Below are positions 33,001 through 43,924 of a stretch of DNA of 64,000 nt, piece by piece. The stretch spans positions 25,550,519 to 25,614,518 of the forward strand of contig CM069608.1 in assembly GCA_035771175.1 (NCBI GenBank), read 5' to 3'. Numbering within the stretch: position 1 is the first letter of the stretch; each line of letters starts with the position of its first letter. The notes below the pieces were generated by a model that worked only from the letters and a program-made list of their open reading frames with translations, made no database searches and was not told where the DNA came from. The translations under genes and the position numbers were made by a program. Origin of the DNA: Paratinospora sagittata (Eukaryota > Streptophyta > Magnoliopsida > Ranunculales > Menispermaceae).

Positions 33001-34075
33001 AATTCCATATATCAACATGATCATGATATCATATAATTTCCTAGAACAATAAGCATGATAATGAAATGTAATTTAATTATTAAAGAAGATATGAGATACA
33101 ATTACACTTAGGGTCGTCGTTCCCACCTTTGATTCCAACATCACCATGTCCTTTTCCAAGAATGGTACAATCACGAGCCTCGAAATCACCTTACAAGCTC
33201 GGAATTTGTTTGATCTAAATTGAATGGCGGGTCCTTAATTTATAGGCGATCTTGGGAGATGCCAATCATGGGTTGGCACCTCCAAGAGTTGCCTGACAGA
33301 CACCCAAGGGAGGGGGGGTGCATTGGGTGTTGCGGATTTTTCAGACCTTTTTTCAAACAAATAGTGAACAATAGCAGTAAAATATGTAGGAATATAAGAA
33401 AAGCAGTAAATAACACAATGCACATAAATTTAGAGTGGTTCGGCTTCCCAACAAGCCTACCTCCACTACATGATCTCCCTGATTAGGATTTCCTAACACT
33501 TCACTAAACCGATCCTACTTCACGGGCGAGGACCAAACCGGTTACAAACACCGATTCTCGATTAGAGAATCTTCTCAACTAGCACAATTGTTAGCAATCA
33601 ATAGTACATCAACAATTAAATTTTTTTTTCTCAATGTGGGAACAAATTCCAAAAAGAAAAATTACAACCTTGAAAATGATCTTTTCAATATTTCTCAGCC
33701 ACAATGATTTTAGATCTCATGCACAGTAAGAAATCCAATATCGAAAAGATATTACATCAAAACGATTGAACAAACTTTGCAAAGGATGAATGATCAAAAA
33801 CTCAGTGTATCACCACAGAAATTTAAACTCTCCAATGACAACTGTCTTCTTTAAGTTTAGTTGTAGAGAAATTAATTGGAAAGAAAGATAATAAAAGTTT
33901 TTGTTATTAAAATAGGGTTTAATTATTGTTTCTATAGAAAACCAAGTTCTAAAACCTACACCTATCATCAATGGCCAAGATTAAAAGATTTAAACTTGTA
34001 TTAACGTAAATCAACGACCCACAATGAATGCTCAAGATTAAAACTCGAATTTTCGCAAAAATAGAAAATTTTCAG

Positions 34076-34395
34076 TGGAGTGCGTTTCGCATGCCGGAGT
34101 GCGTTCCACGAAAAACTAGATTTTCAATATCACCTGTTGGAACGCGTTTCACATTGCTGAAATGCGTTCCAAATGACCCGAGGTCAAAACATAGTGTTTT
34201 GGGTCTGACCTGCTGGAATGCGTTTCAGCAGTCTGAAATGCGTTCCACAAGACTCGAGAACACTTAACCATTTTGTGCTTACTTGAAACGTGTTTCTCCC
34301 TGCTAGAGTGCGTTCTAGCATGTTCGAGGTAAAATAGGTGCGTTTTGACTGTTGGAGTGCGTTTCTACAGAGATGAATGCATTCCATGAGTTCTT
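34076..34395 (-). promoter_or_regulatory. Hairpin-forming GCGTTTC / GCGTTCC motif array in LTR E
   Basis: At least nine GCGTTTC, GCGTTCC or close variants occur in 320 bp. Two pairs form hairpins: GGAACGCGTTTC (34,139-34,150) with GAAATGCGTTCC (34,159-34,170), 11 of 12 pairs; and GGAATGCGTTTCA (34,215-34,227) with TGAAATGCGTTCC (34,234-34,246), 11 of 13. Mismatches are C/T or G/A at CG sites. The array lies upstream of the LTR's presumed TATA region in minus orientation. Confidence 0.55.
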
Positions 34396-35425
34396 GGGAA
34401 ACGTCTGCATGTCAAGCATACAATTCTTGAACATGTGTAAGTTTCATAATCGATAAAACATTAAAATCACATTTGGAACAAGATTTTGAAACTCAATATA
34501 GAATCGAAAACTTGAGTTTTCGAAAGAAGATGTCATGGAGTGAGTTTCTCTATAAAAAAATCTGTTTTGTTCTAAGTATGATAATAAAAGCATTCAAATC
34601 TTGATTTTGTAAAAGTATGCATCAAAACAATAATATCTCGAAGGAATAAACAATGATACGATATGATGCAATACAGTAAAAACATGAGCGAGAAATCAAG
34701 TGGCTGATTAATCAAGAAAAGACCTACAACCTAAGAGATCTAGACAATTACACCTGATGAATATCCTTGAACTCTTATGCCTTAATCTCCGGTTGACTTA
34801 GGTTGGCTTTGTTGGCCCAGTATTATAGTCCAAGAGGGGGGGGGGGGGGGGTGAATTGGACTTAGCAGATTTTCACGTTACCTTTCAAATATTTTAATTA
34901 AACAAGTAATGTGCGCAATCAGTAACAATCCAAATAAAAAATGCGAAAAAATAAATGAACACAGAGAATTTAGAGTGGTTCGATTTCCCTTGAACCTACG
35001 TCCACTACCCAATCACCACGATCAAAATTCCTAATACACTATTGGCTAATCACTTGCGGGTGTGATTAGAAGCAGTTTATACTCTAACCGACTCAAAGGC
35101 TTGGTTAGAAAAGCCACAACTACTAACCTACACCAGGGCTTGGTTAGAAAGCCACAAACTAGCCTACACCAGGGCTTGGCTAGAAAATCACAACTTGTAA
35201 CCCACTTACGAGTGTGGTTACGTGTCGTACAAAGTATAGAAATATCCCGGTTGAATTAATCAAGTCAACAATACATCAAGATTACAAAAGATATAGAGAA
35301 GTGCACAATAACACTCTCAACAATATAAGCTTAAAATCTTGAATGAGTCAACAATACTATTCCAACCACTATGATTCTAAATGATGCAAAGTGATGAAAT
35401 AGGTTTTTCTCAAATGCAATCGATT

Positions 35426-35428
<3 letters not shown>

Positions 35429-35484
<56 letters not shown>
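35429..35484. repeat. (AT)28 microsatellite
   Basis: Uninterrupted AT dinucleotides, 56 bp, inside the leader part of the family A solo LTR. The sister LTR at 56,637 lacks it at the equivalent place (near 57,310). Confidence 0.95.
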
Positions 35485-35488
<4 letters not shown>

Positions 35489-36204
35489 TAAAACAGTGAA
35501 TCAAATATGCACAACTATCAAGATATTGATTCTAAAAGATGATAAGTTTAAAGCTCGAGAATCAATATACCATGATGATCAAAACTTGATAATTCTAAAT
35601 GAATATGTGATTAAGATCAAGAATCAAGCAAATCAAGTATGATCAAAAACTTCGATTCAATATAATATGATGTTAACGCATGAATCGATATCTCAAACTA
35701 TTTATGAAACCACTAAACAAGGTATTTTGTTATGAAAATCAAGATAGGGTTTCACAAACACAATCAATACAAAATCAGTTTAAAGATGATAATCTAAACA
35801 CAAAATTGATTTGCATAAACTAATATCACAAGAATCTAGTTGTAGAAATGTATACCCCACTAGGTAAGGTTGAAGCTCCAAGATTCTTCTTGTGTGAAGT
35901 TGGATGAGAGAATTCATGATCAAGACTCAATAAAAAATGTAAATAGCACTTGAATTGTCTTTAACACTTGCACAAGAGAAACTCCAAAGTTTCCCACAAT
36001 TTTGAAAGATGTGGAGAAATATTCGGAAGATTGGATCAATAGATCAAATGTTGTTGAACCTTTGCTTTCAAAGAAGGTTTAAATCACTCAAGAACTTGTT
36101 GTTGGCTTGTATAAAGACTAATACAAAAAATGCACAAGTTCTCTAAGTTTTGCAAAAGTTGTTCTTCAAATGAGCAAGTGTGGTATTTATAGATAAACAC
36201 CACA

Positions 36205-36560
36205 CTGAGGCACAGGAACACGTTCTTTAATAGAGGAGCGCGTTTTTGGTTTAAAATATGAAAAATATCAGATTTTCCTCAAATTGAGGAGCGCGTTACT
36301 TAATATGTCCGTTGGGCATAGGAATATGTTCCTTCAACAAGAACCACTGACTCTTAAAGTTTTTTTTATTTTGCCCTTGGCAACAGAAGCTCATTCCTTC
36401 TTTAAGGAGCGCTTTCCTTTTCCCTAATCAGAAAAATTCTGAGTCTTGGGAAAAGCCACAGGAGCACGTTCCTCTTACAAGAAGTGCGTTCCTTAAACCC
36501 TGATAAAAAATCACTGAGTCTCGAAAAAATGCTCAATAGCGCGTTCTTTCACTGAGAAGT
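36205..36560 (-). promoter_or_regulatory. CGCG/CACG motif array in family A LTR
   Basis: Repeated GGAACACGTTC, GGAGCGCGTT, GGAGCACGTTCC and GAAGTGCGTTCC words sit just upstream (minus orientation) of the TATTTATAG box. Most are variants of the palindrome GGAACGCGTTCC. Confidence 0.5.
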
Positions 36561-37570
36561 GAAAGAAACTCAATTTTTGATTATAATAGGTTTAGGACAT
36601 TGTAAAAAACATAGACTAACAGTTTAAAAACATTTTTGACGAGATTGAGGTACAATTAACACAACTAAATGCGAGTGATTCGATCAGTTAAACTAGTGAT
36701 CAAAGCAATAAGAACAATACACGTGAAACGATAAAACCATGCAAAGTTGATAAAAAATAATGCATGATAATAACTGATCAATATGTGCATGATAAACAAT
36801 TATAACTAAGTGATAGTATAATTATCAAACTAATATGTGTGCATGCATGATTAATCATATAATATTGTATATGCATGAGAATGATAAACTATATAAATGA
36901 TTTTTGAAAAGATGCAAATCATGTTGTGGTTGGAACATGTAAATGTTACTCTATAGCACTAAGATTCTAAAATAAGAAATACAACTATGAAGCTCTTGAA
37001 TCTTCATAAGGTGTTGTTCCTTCCACATGTTTTGATAGTGTAGTTGAATCCATTTGATATATCTAGTTAGCACTGAAACAACTACGTCAAAGAGATTAGT
37101 TATCATAAGTATGTTGTTTGTAATCATGAAAACAAAAAGTAGGTGAGAGTAGTTACATCAACAGACTTCTAGCCACATGTACTGGTTGAGTTCTCTTGAT
37201 TTGTACTAGTCTTGATCTACAATTGTTGAGTATTTTCTCTATCTCTATTCTTAAGATCAATCAAACAGTATTATACTGAAACATACTCAACAAATATGTT
37301 AGATAACACGATATATCATTTGGAATCATCAAAATCAAAGAGGGCGAGGGTCATCAAACCAACAATGCCAACCTTACGTTGGCTTCTCCGTTGGCTTCTC
37401 CTAGAGACGCCAACCGATTGTTGGTGTCTCCTAGAGACACCGACTTTTGTTGGACTTGTTGAAGGTCCTATTTTAGCCTTCCTTGACATTTTTTCGACTC
37501 ATATACATCACGTAGAGTGATATATTCATAATTTCTTCTTACTATGTTCAAGTATGTCATGCATTATTTC

Positions 37571-39181
37571 TGTTGCCCCAGGTGTGTCCAAGAGGGAGGG
37601 GGGGTGAATTGGACTCAATGGATAAATTAAAATACAACACAATGGAAAATAGTAAGCATAAAATAGAGGAAAGAACACAAAAAATTTATAGTGGTTCAGC
37701 TATATGCCTACGTCCACTACTTAACCTCATCAGTTACGATTTTCTAAAGTCCACTAACTGATTTTCTTATGGGTGAGAACCAAACTGTTACAAATGGCCT
37801 TTTATAGGTTCAAGGCAAACCTATCTTTTTTCAGGCGAAGGATGAACCTACAACTTCTCGATTTACAGGCTAGAGAACTACCTAAGCTTCTCGACTTTCA
37901 GGCTTGAGAACTACCTAAACACCCACTTTCACAGGTAGGAGTAAACCATTATCCTAACTCAAGAATAAACAGATTTTTCTGCAGTTGATGTAATTACAGT
38001 TACAAAGATACAAGATTTTAGCACAACTGTATCCTATGAACTTTCACTCAAATTCCTCCTTCAGCAATGAATTATATGAGACTTAAACGTGCTGAAAAAT
38101 TCAAGTACAATAGTTCAAAGATTTCTTTTCAAACATATTTTCAAATATGATAGAGTATAAGCACAATGAAAATCTTTTGAATAGAGAGTGATTTTAAAAT
38201 ACTTTTGATATTGAATAACTCTTTCAAGATACAACTAACTTTCAAAAGTTTTGACATAGTGATTCTTTCTTTGTGTTTTATTGATTTGAAAATCACATAT
38301 TTATAGACTTGTTGTTAAAGCCGTTGCACACTTAGGTTTGAAATTTGAATTTGAACGTTTAGTCAAAACAACTATAATCTTTCACTAAAATGGTAATCTT
38401 GATTTATGAAAACATTCTGGTTTAATTCAGTATACATGAATAAAGAAAGTCTAGGTTAAAGTGATTCATGTATCTGAAATGTCAGCTAACAGGTTTGTCA
38501 GATACTTTTTAAGGTTTTTGACAGTAATGCTTGAGCGTCCTGATGGAACATGAGCGTTCTGATGCACACTGTATCAAAAACGTGAGTTTAGCTGACTTTG
38601 TTCTTTGAGCGCACCGACAGTACATCAGTGTCCTGAAGCTCAACAGAACATATTAAACCCAAAAGGCAATGAGGGCGCTAATACACTAGTAGCATCCTGA
38701 CATGCTTGACACTTTTAAAAACCCAGAAATGTGTGAGCGTGCTAACGCATAGTCAACGTCCTGATACATCATCAGGTCAGTTCTGTGCGCTGCTACACGA
38801 GTAACATCCTGACATAGCCTAACCATACACTTTCAGCGTCCTGATGGAACACTGAGAAACCTGAGTTCTTTTGAGATTTAATACCTTGATAAAAACTTGA
38901 TCAAAACATGACATATTTGAATCAAACTGATCATTGAAAAAATTCAACAAAACCAATCAAAAAAACCTTCAAAGATAAATCAATCAAAAACAATTTTCTT
39001 GTTGGGAAAAACATTGAAGGTCATGAAAATGAAAATGAAAATCTGTATTTCATGATTTCAGTACTGATTGATCTTGATCTTTTGATGTTGTCTGAAACAC
39101 TTAAACAAGATCATTAGATGAATAAGGTGAGCATTTTGGAATCATCAAAACACTTGCATCATGGGGTTCCTTGAGATAACA
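37571..39181 (-). repeat. 3' LTR of SIRE-type remnant D
   Basis: Plus-strand start TGTTGCCCCAGGTG, end CCTTGAGATAACA at 39,181, immediately followed by the complement of a polypurine tract (ATCTCCCCCTTTTTG). It has leader modules with 'CAGGC...GAGAACTACC' (37,800-37,940), a TATTTATAG box near 38,296 and a GAGCGTCCTGATG / GCGTCCTGACA array at 38,525-38,850. Confidence 0.8.
38525..38850 (-). promoter_or_regulatory. AGCGTCC / GCGCT motif array in LTR D
   Basis: GAGCGTCCTGATG, GAGCGTTCTGATG, GAGCGCACCGAC, GGGCGCTAATAC, AGCATCCTGACA and related words recur every 20-40 bp, upstream of the TATA-like box in minus orientation. The sister copy at 43,080-43,400 keeps several CG sites that are TG or CA here, for example AGCGTCC versus AGCATCC. 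Confidence 0.5.
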
Positions 39182-39553
39182 ATCTCCCCCTTTTTGATGA
39201 TTTCAAACACTCATAATACCTTTTGGCTAAGTGGCACATTAACTATATAATTTGCATCATGATCACATTATTATAGAATAAGGATACAAGATTTGTATTC
39301 CATTTAAGATCAGTATAAACATCATGAAAAATAGATTCTAGACATCATGACAAACATATTATAGACATCATGACAAACAAATACACAAAATCATAACCAA
39401 GGTTCATATACACAAAGAGATACAAATATAGATACATGTCTAGTCTATCTCCTTCTAAATTCATGCATGTCTTCTTCTTTTAAGTACATATTCTTCTCTC
39501 CCTTTTGGAAACATAAAAAGGTAGAAGCTAAGTCAGCCCTTCTTCTTCATTTC
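39182..39553 (-). other. Polypurine tract and 3' UTR of remnant D
   Basis: The tract AAAAAGGGGGAGAT (minus strand) directly adjoins the LTR. The rest of the stretch is non-coding, with two copies of 'ATCATGACAAAC' near 39,342 and 39,367. Confidence 0.6.
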
Positions 39554-41759
39554 TTATTTCTTTTTCCCTTGTCCTTTTCCTTTTCCTTTTTCTTGCCCTC
39601 TGTAATTTCTCATGAAATTAGCAAATGAAGTTTCTGAAGGCATCTCATAGTCAAAGGGGTTTCGTAGATCAGGCCGTGAGAAGGGTCTCCTGTGTCTTTT
39701 AGCAAAACCATTGATGAAAGGTGAGGATAACTTGTGTCCAACATGCTCAGGTCTCATAGAAGCTCTAGGTGGTGGTACCTCAAAAACATCTTCTTCTTCT
39801 TCAAGAGGTGTCATGCACCTAACAGCTTGAGCAATTGGTGCGTGCTTTGGAGCATTGTCATCAGGCTCTGGAAGTAATCCTTCTGGCACATCAGGTTGTT
39901 CACTTGGCATTCTTGGCCTTGTGAAAGCTGGTGTTCTAGGTGGCCTTGGAACTCTAATTCCTCTTTCCCTAAGAAGTTCAAACAACATGCTGAACCTTCT
40001 CATGTGCTGGACAAAGAACCAGACTAAGGAATAAAGTCTTCTAGATATAATCTTGAACATCTCCTCAATAAAGAATATCACTCATTCCATTTTTTCTGCT
40101 GCTCTTGTCACAGTGAAAGACATATCTAAAATTGTTGAAGACAGGAAAGGAATCCTACTTTCTAGTGATGTCATCTTCTCCTTTACTTGATCAACTGACA
40201 ACAAAAGATTTTCCAATTTTCTTCCATCAATGTTAATAGGACCAGATGCACCGAAAAGGACTGTAGCCTTGAGATTTTTTATAGCTTCTAAACAGGTTCA
40301 AGACTAGCGGTGGGGGCAGGAGAGAATGAATTTAGACTTTGAATTGCATCCAACACAAGTTGAAGATCAGTTGAGCTTGTAGTGTTGCTTGAGGATGCAG
40401 TAATCAAATCTTTCAAACTTGAAATTTCTGCGGACATCTTCTTGAAGTCTTCTCTATCCAAATCATCTTGATCAAAACTTTTTGAAGATGACTGGATTAG
40501 TGTTTCAAACCAACTACTTCTTTAATGATTGGCTTCAGTAGGTCTTGTTTTTGAGGCTGTGGTGTAGAAGGCTTCTGAGATATGGAACTTGTGAAGGTCT
40601 TTATGAAATTCTTGATACTCTTCAAGCTTTCTTCAATCTCTTTAAAGTAATTGGAATCAGGAACACTTGAGCTAAATGATGGTACATGTGAGCTCATTAC
40701 TACAAGATGTTGTTCCATTGATTTTGCTACTTCATTCAAATTTTCAGATGCTTGAATAAGACCATCTATACAGTTCTTTATCTCTTCAGAATCTGTTACT
40801 CTTTGGTCTTGCGACAGCTTCTTTACATACTTCATCAGTTGAGATATTTGCTGCTCTTGAGCTTCTTTGATCTTTCTCAAAAAATTCTCTTCATCAAACA
40901 CTGGAATTGAAGATTGATTGGTGAAGTGATGAGGTGAGGCATATCCACCATGATCAGAAACATTTTGAGGTGAAAGAGCACCTTGATCAAGTTGATTTTC
41001 TCCTTCTTGAACTGGCTGAGGAACTGTGGAGGTTACCTCATGCATTTCTTTTTCCCTTGGCTCATGGGGTTCCTCTTCCATAGGAATGTCCCCTCTGAAA
41101 GGTAACTCAGAAGCAATTATCTCAGAATCTGCTATTTCTTCTCCTTCTTGAGGCTGTTCCTCCTCACCGGCTTGATCTCTTTCCTTGTACTCAAAAGGTC
41201 TTGTGGTAATTCCTTGAGGAATTACTTTGATATGAAACCATCTTTTGAGTGCTGGAGCATAGACATACTTCATCAAATTCGCAGTTGTATGTCCTATGCA
41301 GTTGTATCTGTCCACTTCAACAACTTCTTCTCCATTCAAGTCTATACCACTTCTTTCAAAAAGTGATGTGAGATACATTCCATATGGGAATCCTCCTCCT
41401 CGACTCACTACAATATCCATGACATGAATGAGAATGTAGGAAAAATTAATTTTCCTTTCTCGAAGAATACTCCATACCAGAAACAAATCCAACTCATTAA
41501 CACTTCCTCTACTTCCTGCTCTGGGTTGAATGATGTGGGAGATAATGTTGTGGATGACTCTAGGAACGAGTTCAAAGTTTGTGCTGGCAAGTCTTCTATC
41601 AACATTGGAATTGTTCTTAGTTCTAGAGGCAAAGTTTAGAGCAGTTAAACTATTGTAATCAAGGAATTAGAATTTCCCTTTTGAAGAGAAGAGCACAAGA
41701 ACATCATCATTATCGGGTAAAGAGAAGGTTTTCATGAAGAATTGTGGAGAAATCTCTTC
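39554..41759 (-). pseudogene. Env-like (third ORF) remnant of SIRE-type element D
   Basis: From 41,759 downward the frame gives VPRVIHNIISHIIQPR and GGGFPYGMYLTSLFERSG. These match the same blocks of the plus-strand remnant at 4,773-6,440, then NCIGHTTANLMKYVYAPALK. The long open part 41,492-40,497 continues into a Gln/Glu/Ser-rich, probably coiled-coil segment. After a frame-disrupted stretch the frame reopens at 40,081-39,554, with RPPRTPAFTRPRMP and a Lys/Gly-rich end. The N-terminal part is missing: the frame is cut at 41,759 exactly where the duplicated block begins. gag and pol are absent. Function of these proteins is unproven in any plant. Confidence 0.65.
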
Positions 41760-43797
41760 AGTCTTGATCTACACTTGTAGAGTATTTTCTCTATCTCGAT
41801 TCTTAAGATCAATCAAACAGTATTATACTGAAACATACTCAACAAATATGTTAGATAACACGATGTATCATTTGGAATCATCAAAATCAAAGAGGGCGAG
41901 GGTCATCAAACCAACAATGCCAACCTTACGTTGGCTTCTCCGTTGGCTTCTCCTAGAGACGCCAACCGATTGTTGGTGTCTCCTAGAGACGCCGACTTTT
42001 GTTGGACTTGTTGAAGGTCCTATTTTAGCCTTCCTTGATATTTTTTCGACTCATATACATCACGTAGAGTGATATATTCATAATTTCTTCTTACTCTGTT
42101 CAAGATTTCATGCATTATTTCTGTTGCCCCAGGTGTGTCCAAGAGGGAGGGGGGGTGAATTGGACTCAACGGATAAATTAAAATACAACACAATGGAAAA
42201 TAGTAAGCATAAAATAGAGGAAAGAACACAAAAAATTTATAGTGGTTCAGCTATATGCCTACGTCCACTACTTAACCTCATCAGTTAGGATTTTCTAAAG
42301 TCAACTAACTGATTTTCTTATGGGTGAGAACCAAACTGTTACAAATGGCCTTTTATAGGTTCAAGGCAAACCTATCTTTTTTCAGGCGAAGGATGAACCT
42401 ACAACTTCTCGATTTACAGGCTAGAGAACTACCTAAGCTTCTTGACTTTCAGGCTTGAGAACTACCTAAACACCCACTTTCACAGGTAGGAGTAAACCAT
42501 TATCCTAACTCAAGAATAAACAGATTTTTCTGCAGTTGATGTAATTACAGTTACAAAGATACAAGATTTTAGCACAACTGTATCCTATGAACTTTCACTC
42601 AAATTCCTCCTTCAGCAATGAATTATATGAGACTTAAACGTGCTGAAAAATTCAAGTACAATAGTTCAAAGATTTCTTTTCAAACATATTTTCAAATATG
42701 ATAGAGTATAAGCACAATGAAAATCTTTTGAATAGAGAGTGATTTTAAAATACTTTTGATACTGAATAACTCTTTCAAGATACAACTAACTTTCAAAAGT
42801 TTTGACATAGTGATTCTTTCTTTGTGTTTTATTGATTTGAAAATCACATATTTATAGACTTGTTGTTAAAGCCGTTGCACACTTAGGTTTGAAATTTGAA
42901 TTTGAACGTTTAGTCAAAACAACTATAATCTTTCACTAAAATGGTAATCTTGATTTATGAAAACATTCTGGTTTAATTCCATATACATGAATAAAGAAAG
43001 TCTAGGTTAAAGTGATTCATGTATCTGAAATGTCATCTAACAGGTTTGTCAGATACTTTTTAAGGTTTTTGACAGTAATGCTTGAGCGTCCTGATGGAAC
43101 ATGAGCGTTCTGATGCACACTGTATCAAAAATGTGAGTTTAGCTGACTTTGTTCTTTGAGCGCACCGACAGTACATCAGTGTCCTGAAGCGCAACAGAAC
43201 ATATTAAACCCAAAAGGCAATGAGGGCGCTAATACACTAGTAGCGTCCAGACATGCTTGACACTTTGAAAAACCCAGAAACGTTTGAGCGTGCTAACGCA
43301 CAGTCGGTGTCCTGATACATCATCAAGTTAGTTTTGTGAGGGCGGTCGTACACGAGTAACGTCCTGACATAACCTAACCATACTCTTTCAGCGTCCTGAT
43401 GGAACACTGAGAAACTTGAATTCTTTTGAGATTTAATACCTTGATCAAAATATGATAGATTTGAATCAAACTGATCATTGAAAAAATTCAACAAAACTAA
43501 TCGAAAAATCCTTCAAAGATAAATCGATCGAAAACCATTTTCTTGTTGGGAAAAACATTGAAGGTCATGAAAATGATAATCAAAATTTGCTAAGGAATTT
43601 TGAGTAAAAGTTATACATTCTAAGTACTTAATCCTCTTGAGACTTGATCTCGATTGTTCTGTCTTTCATGATTTCAATATTGATTGATCTTGATTTTTTT
43701 ATGTTGACTGAAATGCTTAAACAAGATCATTAGATGAATGAGGTGAGTAGTTTGGAATCATCAAAACACTTGCATCATGGAGTTCCTTGAGAGAAAA
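41760..43797. repeat. Right copy of the ~2-kb segmental duplication
   Basis: Copies 37,208-39,181, including the LTR E end (41,760-41,915), a G1 LTR piece and a SIRE-type LTR (42,122-43,797). It has one ~65-bp stretch near 43,575-43,665 that is missing from the left copy. No primer-binding site (complement of TGGTATCAGAGC) lies left of the LTR, so this is not the 5' LTR of remnant D. The last bases (GAGAAAA) have diverged from the left copy's GATAACA. Confidence 0.75.
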
Positions 43798-43841
43798 GTT
43801 ACCAGTATTTATAGCATATTATGTGTTCCGGGGGTATCACA

Positions 43842-43862
43842 CTCTACCCCCCTTAAAGGAAT
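43842..43862 (-). other. Polypurine tract of G1
   Basis: On the minus strand, TTTAAGGGGGGTAGAG precedes the LTR start TGTGATACCCC. This fixes the boundary between G1 internal region and 3' LTR. Confidence 0.75.
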
Positions 43863-43924
43863 TTCTCCCTCGAAATCTGATTTAGGCTTGGGTTCTGTGT
43901 GTACCTATATCATAATGTATGGTC

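Larger units (their letters stand above)
34810..37163 (-). repeat. Solo SIRE-type LTR (family A), 2,354 bp
   Basis: Plus-strand start TGTTGGCCCAGTATTATAG, end GTTACATCAACA, the same ends as the LTR at 56,637-58,484. Flanks GGCTT (34,805-34,809) and GACTT (37,164-37,168) differ at one base, consistent with a 5-bp duplication. It carries a 16-G run (34,836-34,851), three leader modules with 'GGCTTGG(T/C)TAGAAA' (35,095-35,200), a (AT)28 tract, a TATTTATAG box (about 36,185) and a CGCG-type array (36,205-36,560). Confidence 0.8.
33294..37364 (-). repeat. Solo SIRE-type LTR (E), itself interrupted by another solo LTR
   Basis: Plus-strand start TGACAGACACCC followed by the family's G-run and GAATTGG-like segment; end CATCAAACCAACA at 37,364. 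Flanks TTGCC (33,289-33,293) and ATGCC (37,365-37,369) match at 4 of 5. Removing the inner LTR (34,810-37,168) leaves about 1.7 kb. It has a CGCG-type motif array at 34,076-34,395. No internal retrotransposon region adjoins it, so it is a solo LTR. Confidence 0.65.
37208..39181. repeat. Left copy of a ~2-kb segmental duplication
   Basis: Matches 41,760-43,797 at nearly every base. The copy includes the end of solo LTR E (to 37,364), a piece of G1 LTR (37,370-37,570) and a full SIRE-type LTR (37,571-39,181). Because it spans three different elements, it arose by DNA duplication after the nesting, not as an LTR pair made at insertion. Confidence 0.8.
32420..43841 (-). repeat. 3' LTR of G1 split into three pieces by nested insertions
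   Basis: On the plus strand the LTR begins TGTCACACCCTGCC at 32,420 and ends GGGGGTATCACA at 43,841, next to the polypurine tract. The G1-derived pieces are 32,420-33,293, 37,370-37,570 and 43,798-43,841, about 1.1 kb together. The last piece carries GCTATAAATAC on the minus strand, a likely promoter TATA box. Everything between is inserted sequence. Confidence 0.65.

Noticed and set aside
37571..43797. A complete LTR retrotransposon with paired LTRs at 37,571-39,181 and 42,122-43,797
   Set aside because: Similarity extends about 360 bp beyond the LTRs into other elements, gag and pol are missing, there is no primer-binding site next to the right copy, and outer flanks (ATTTC versus GTTAC) do not match.
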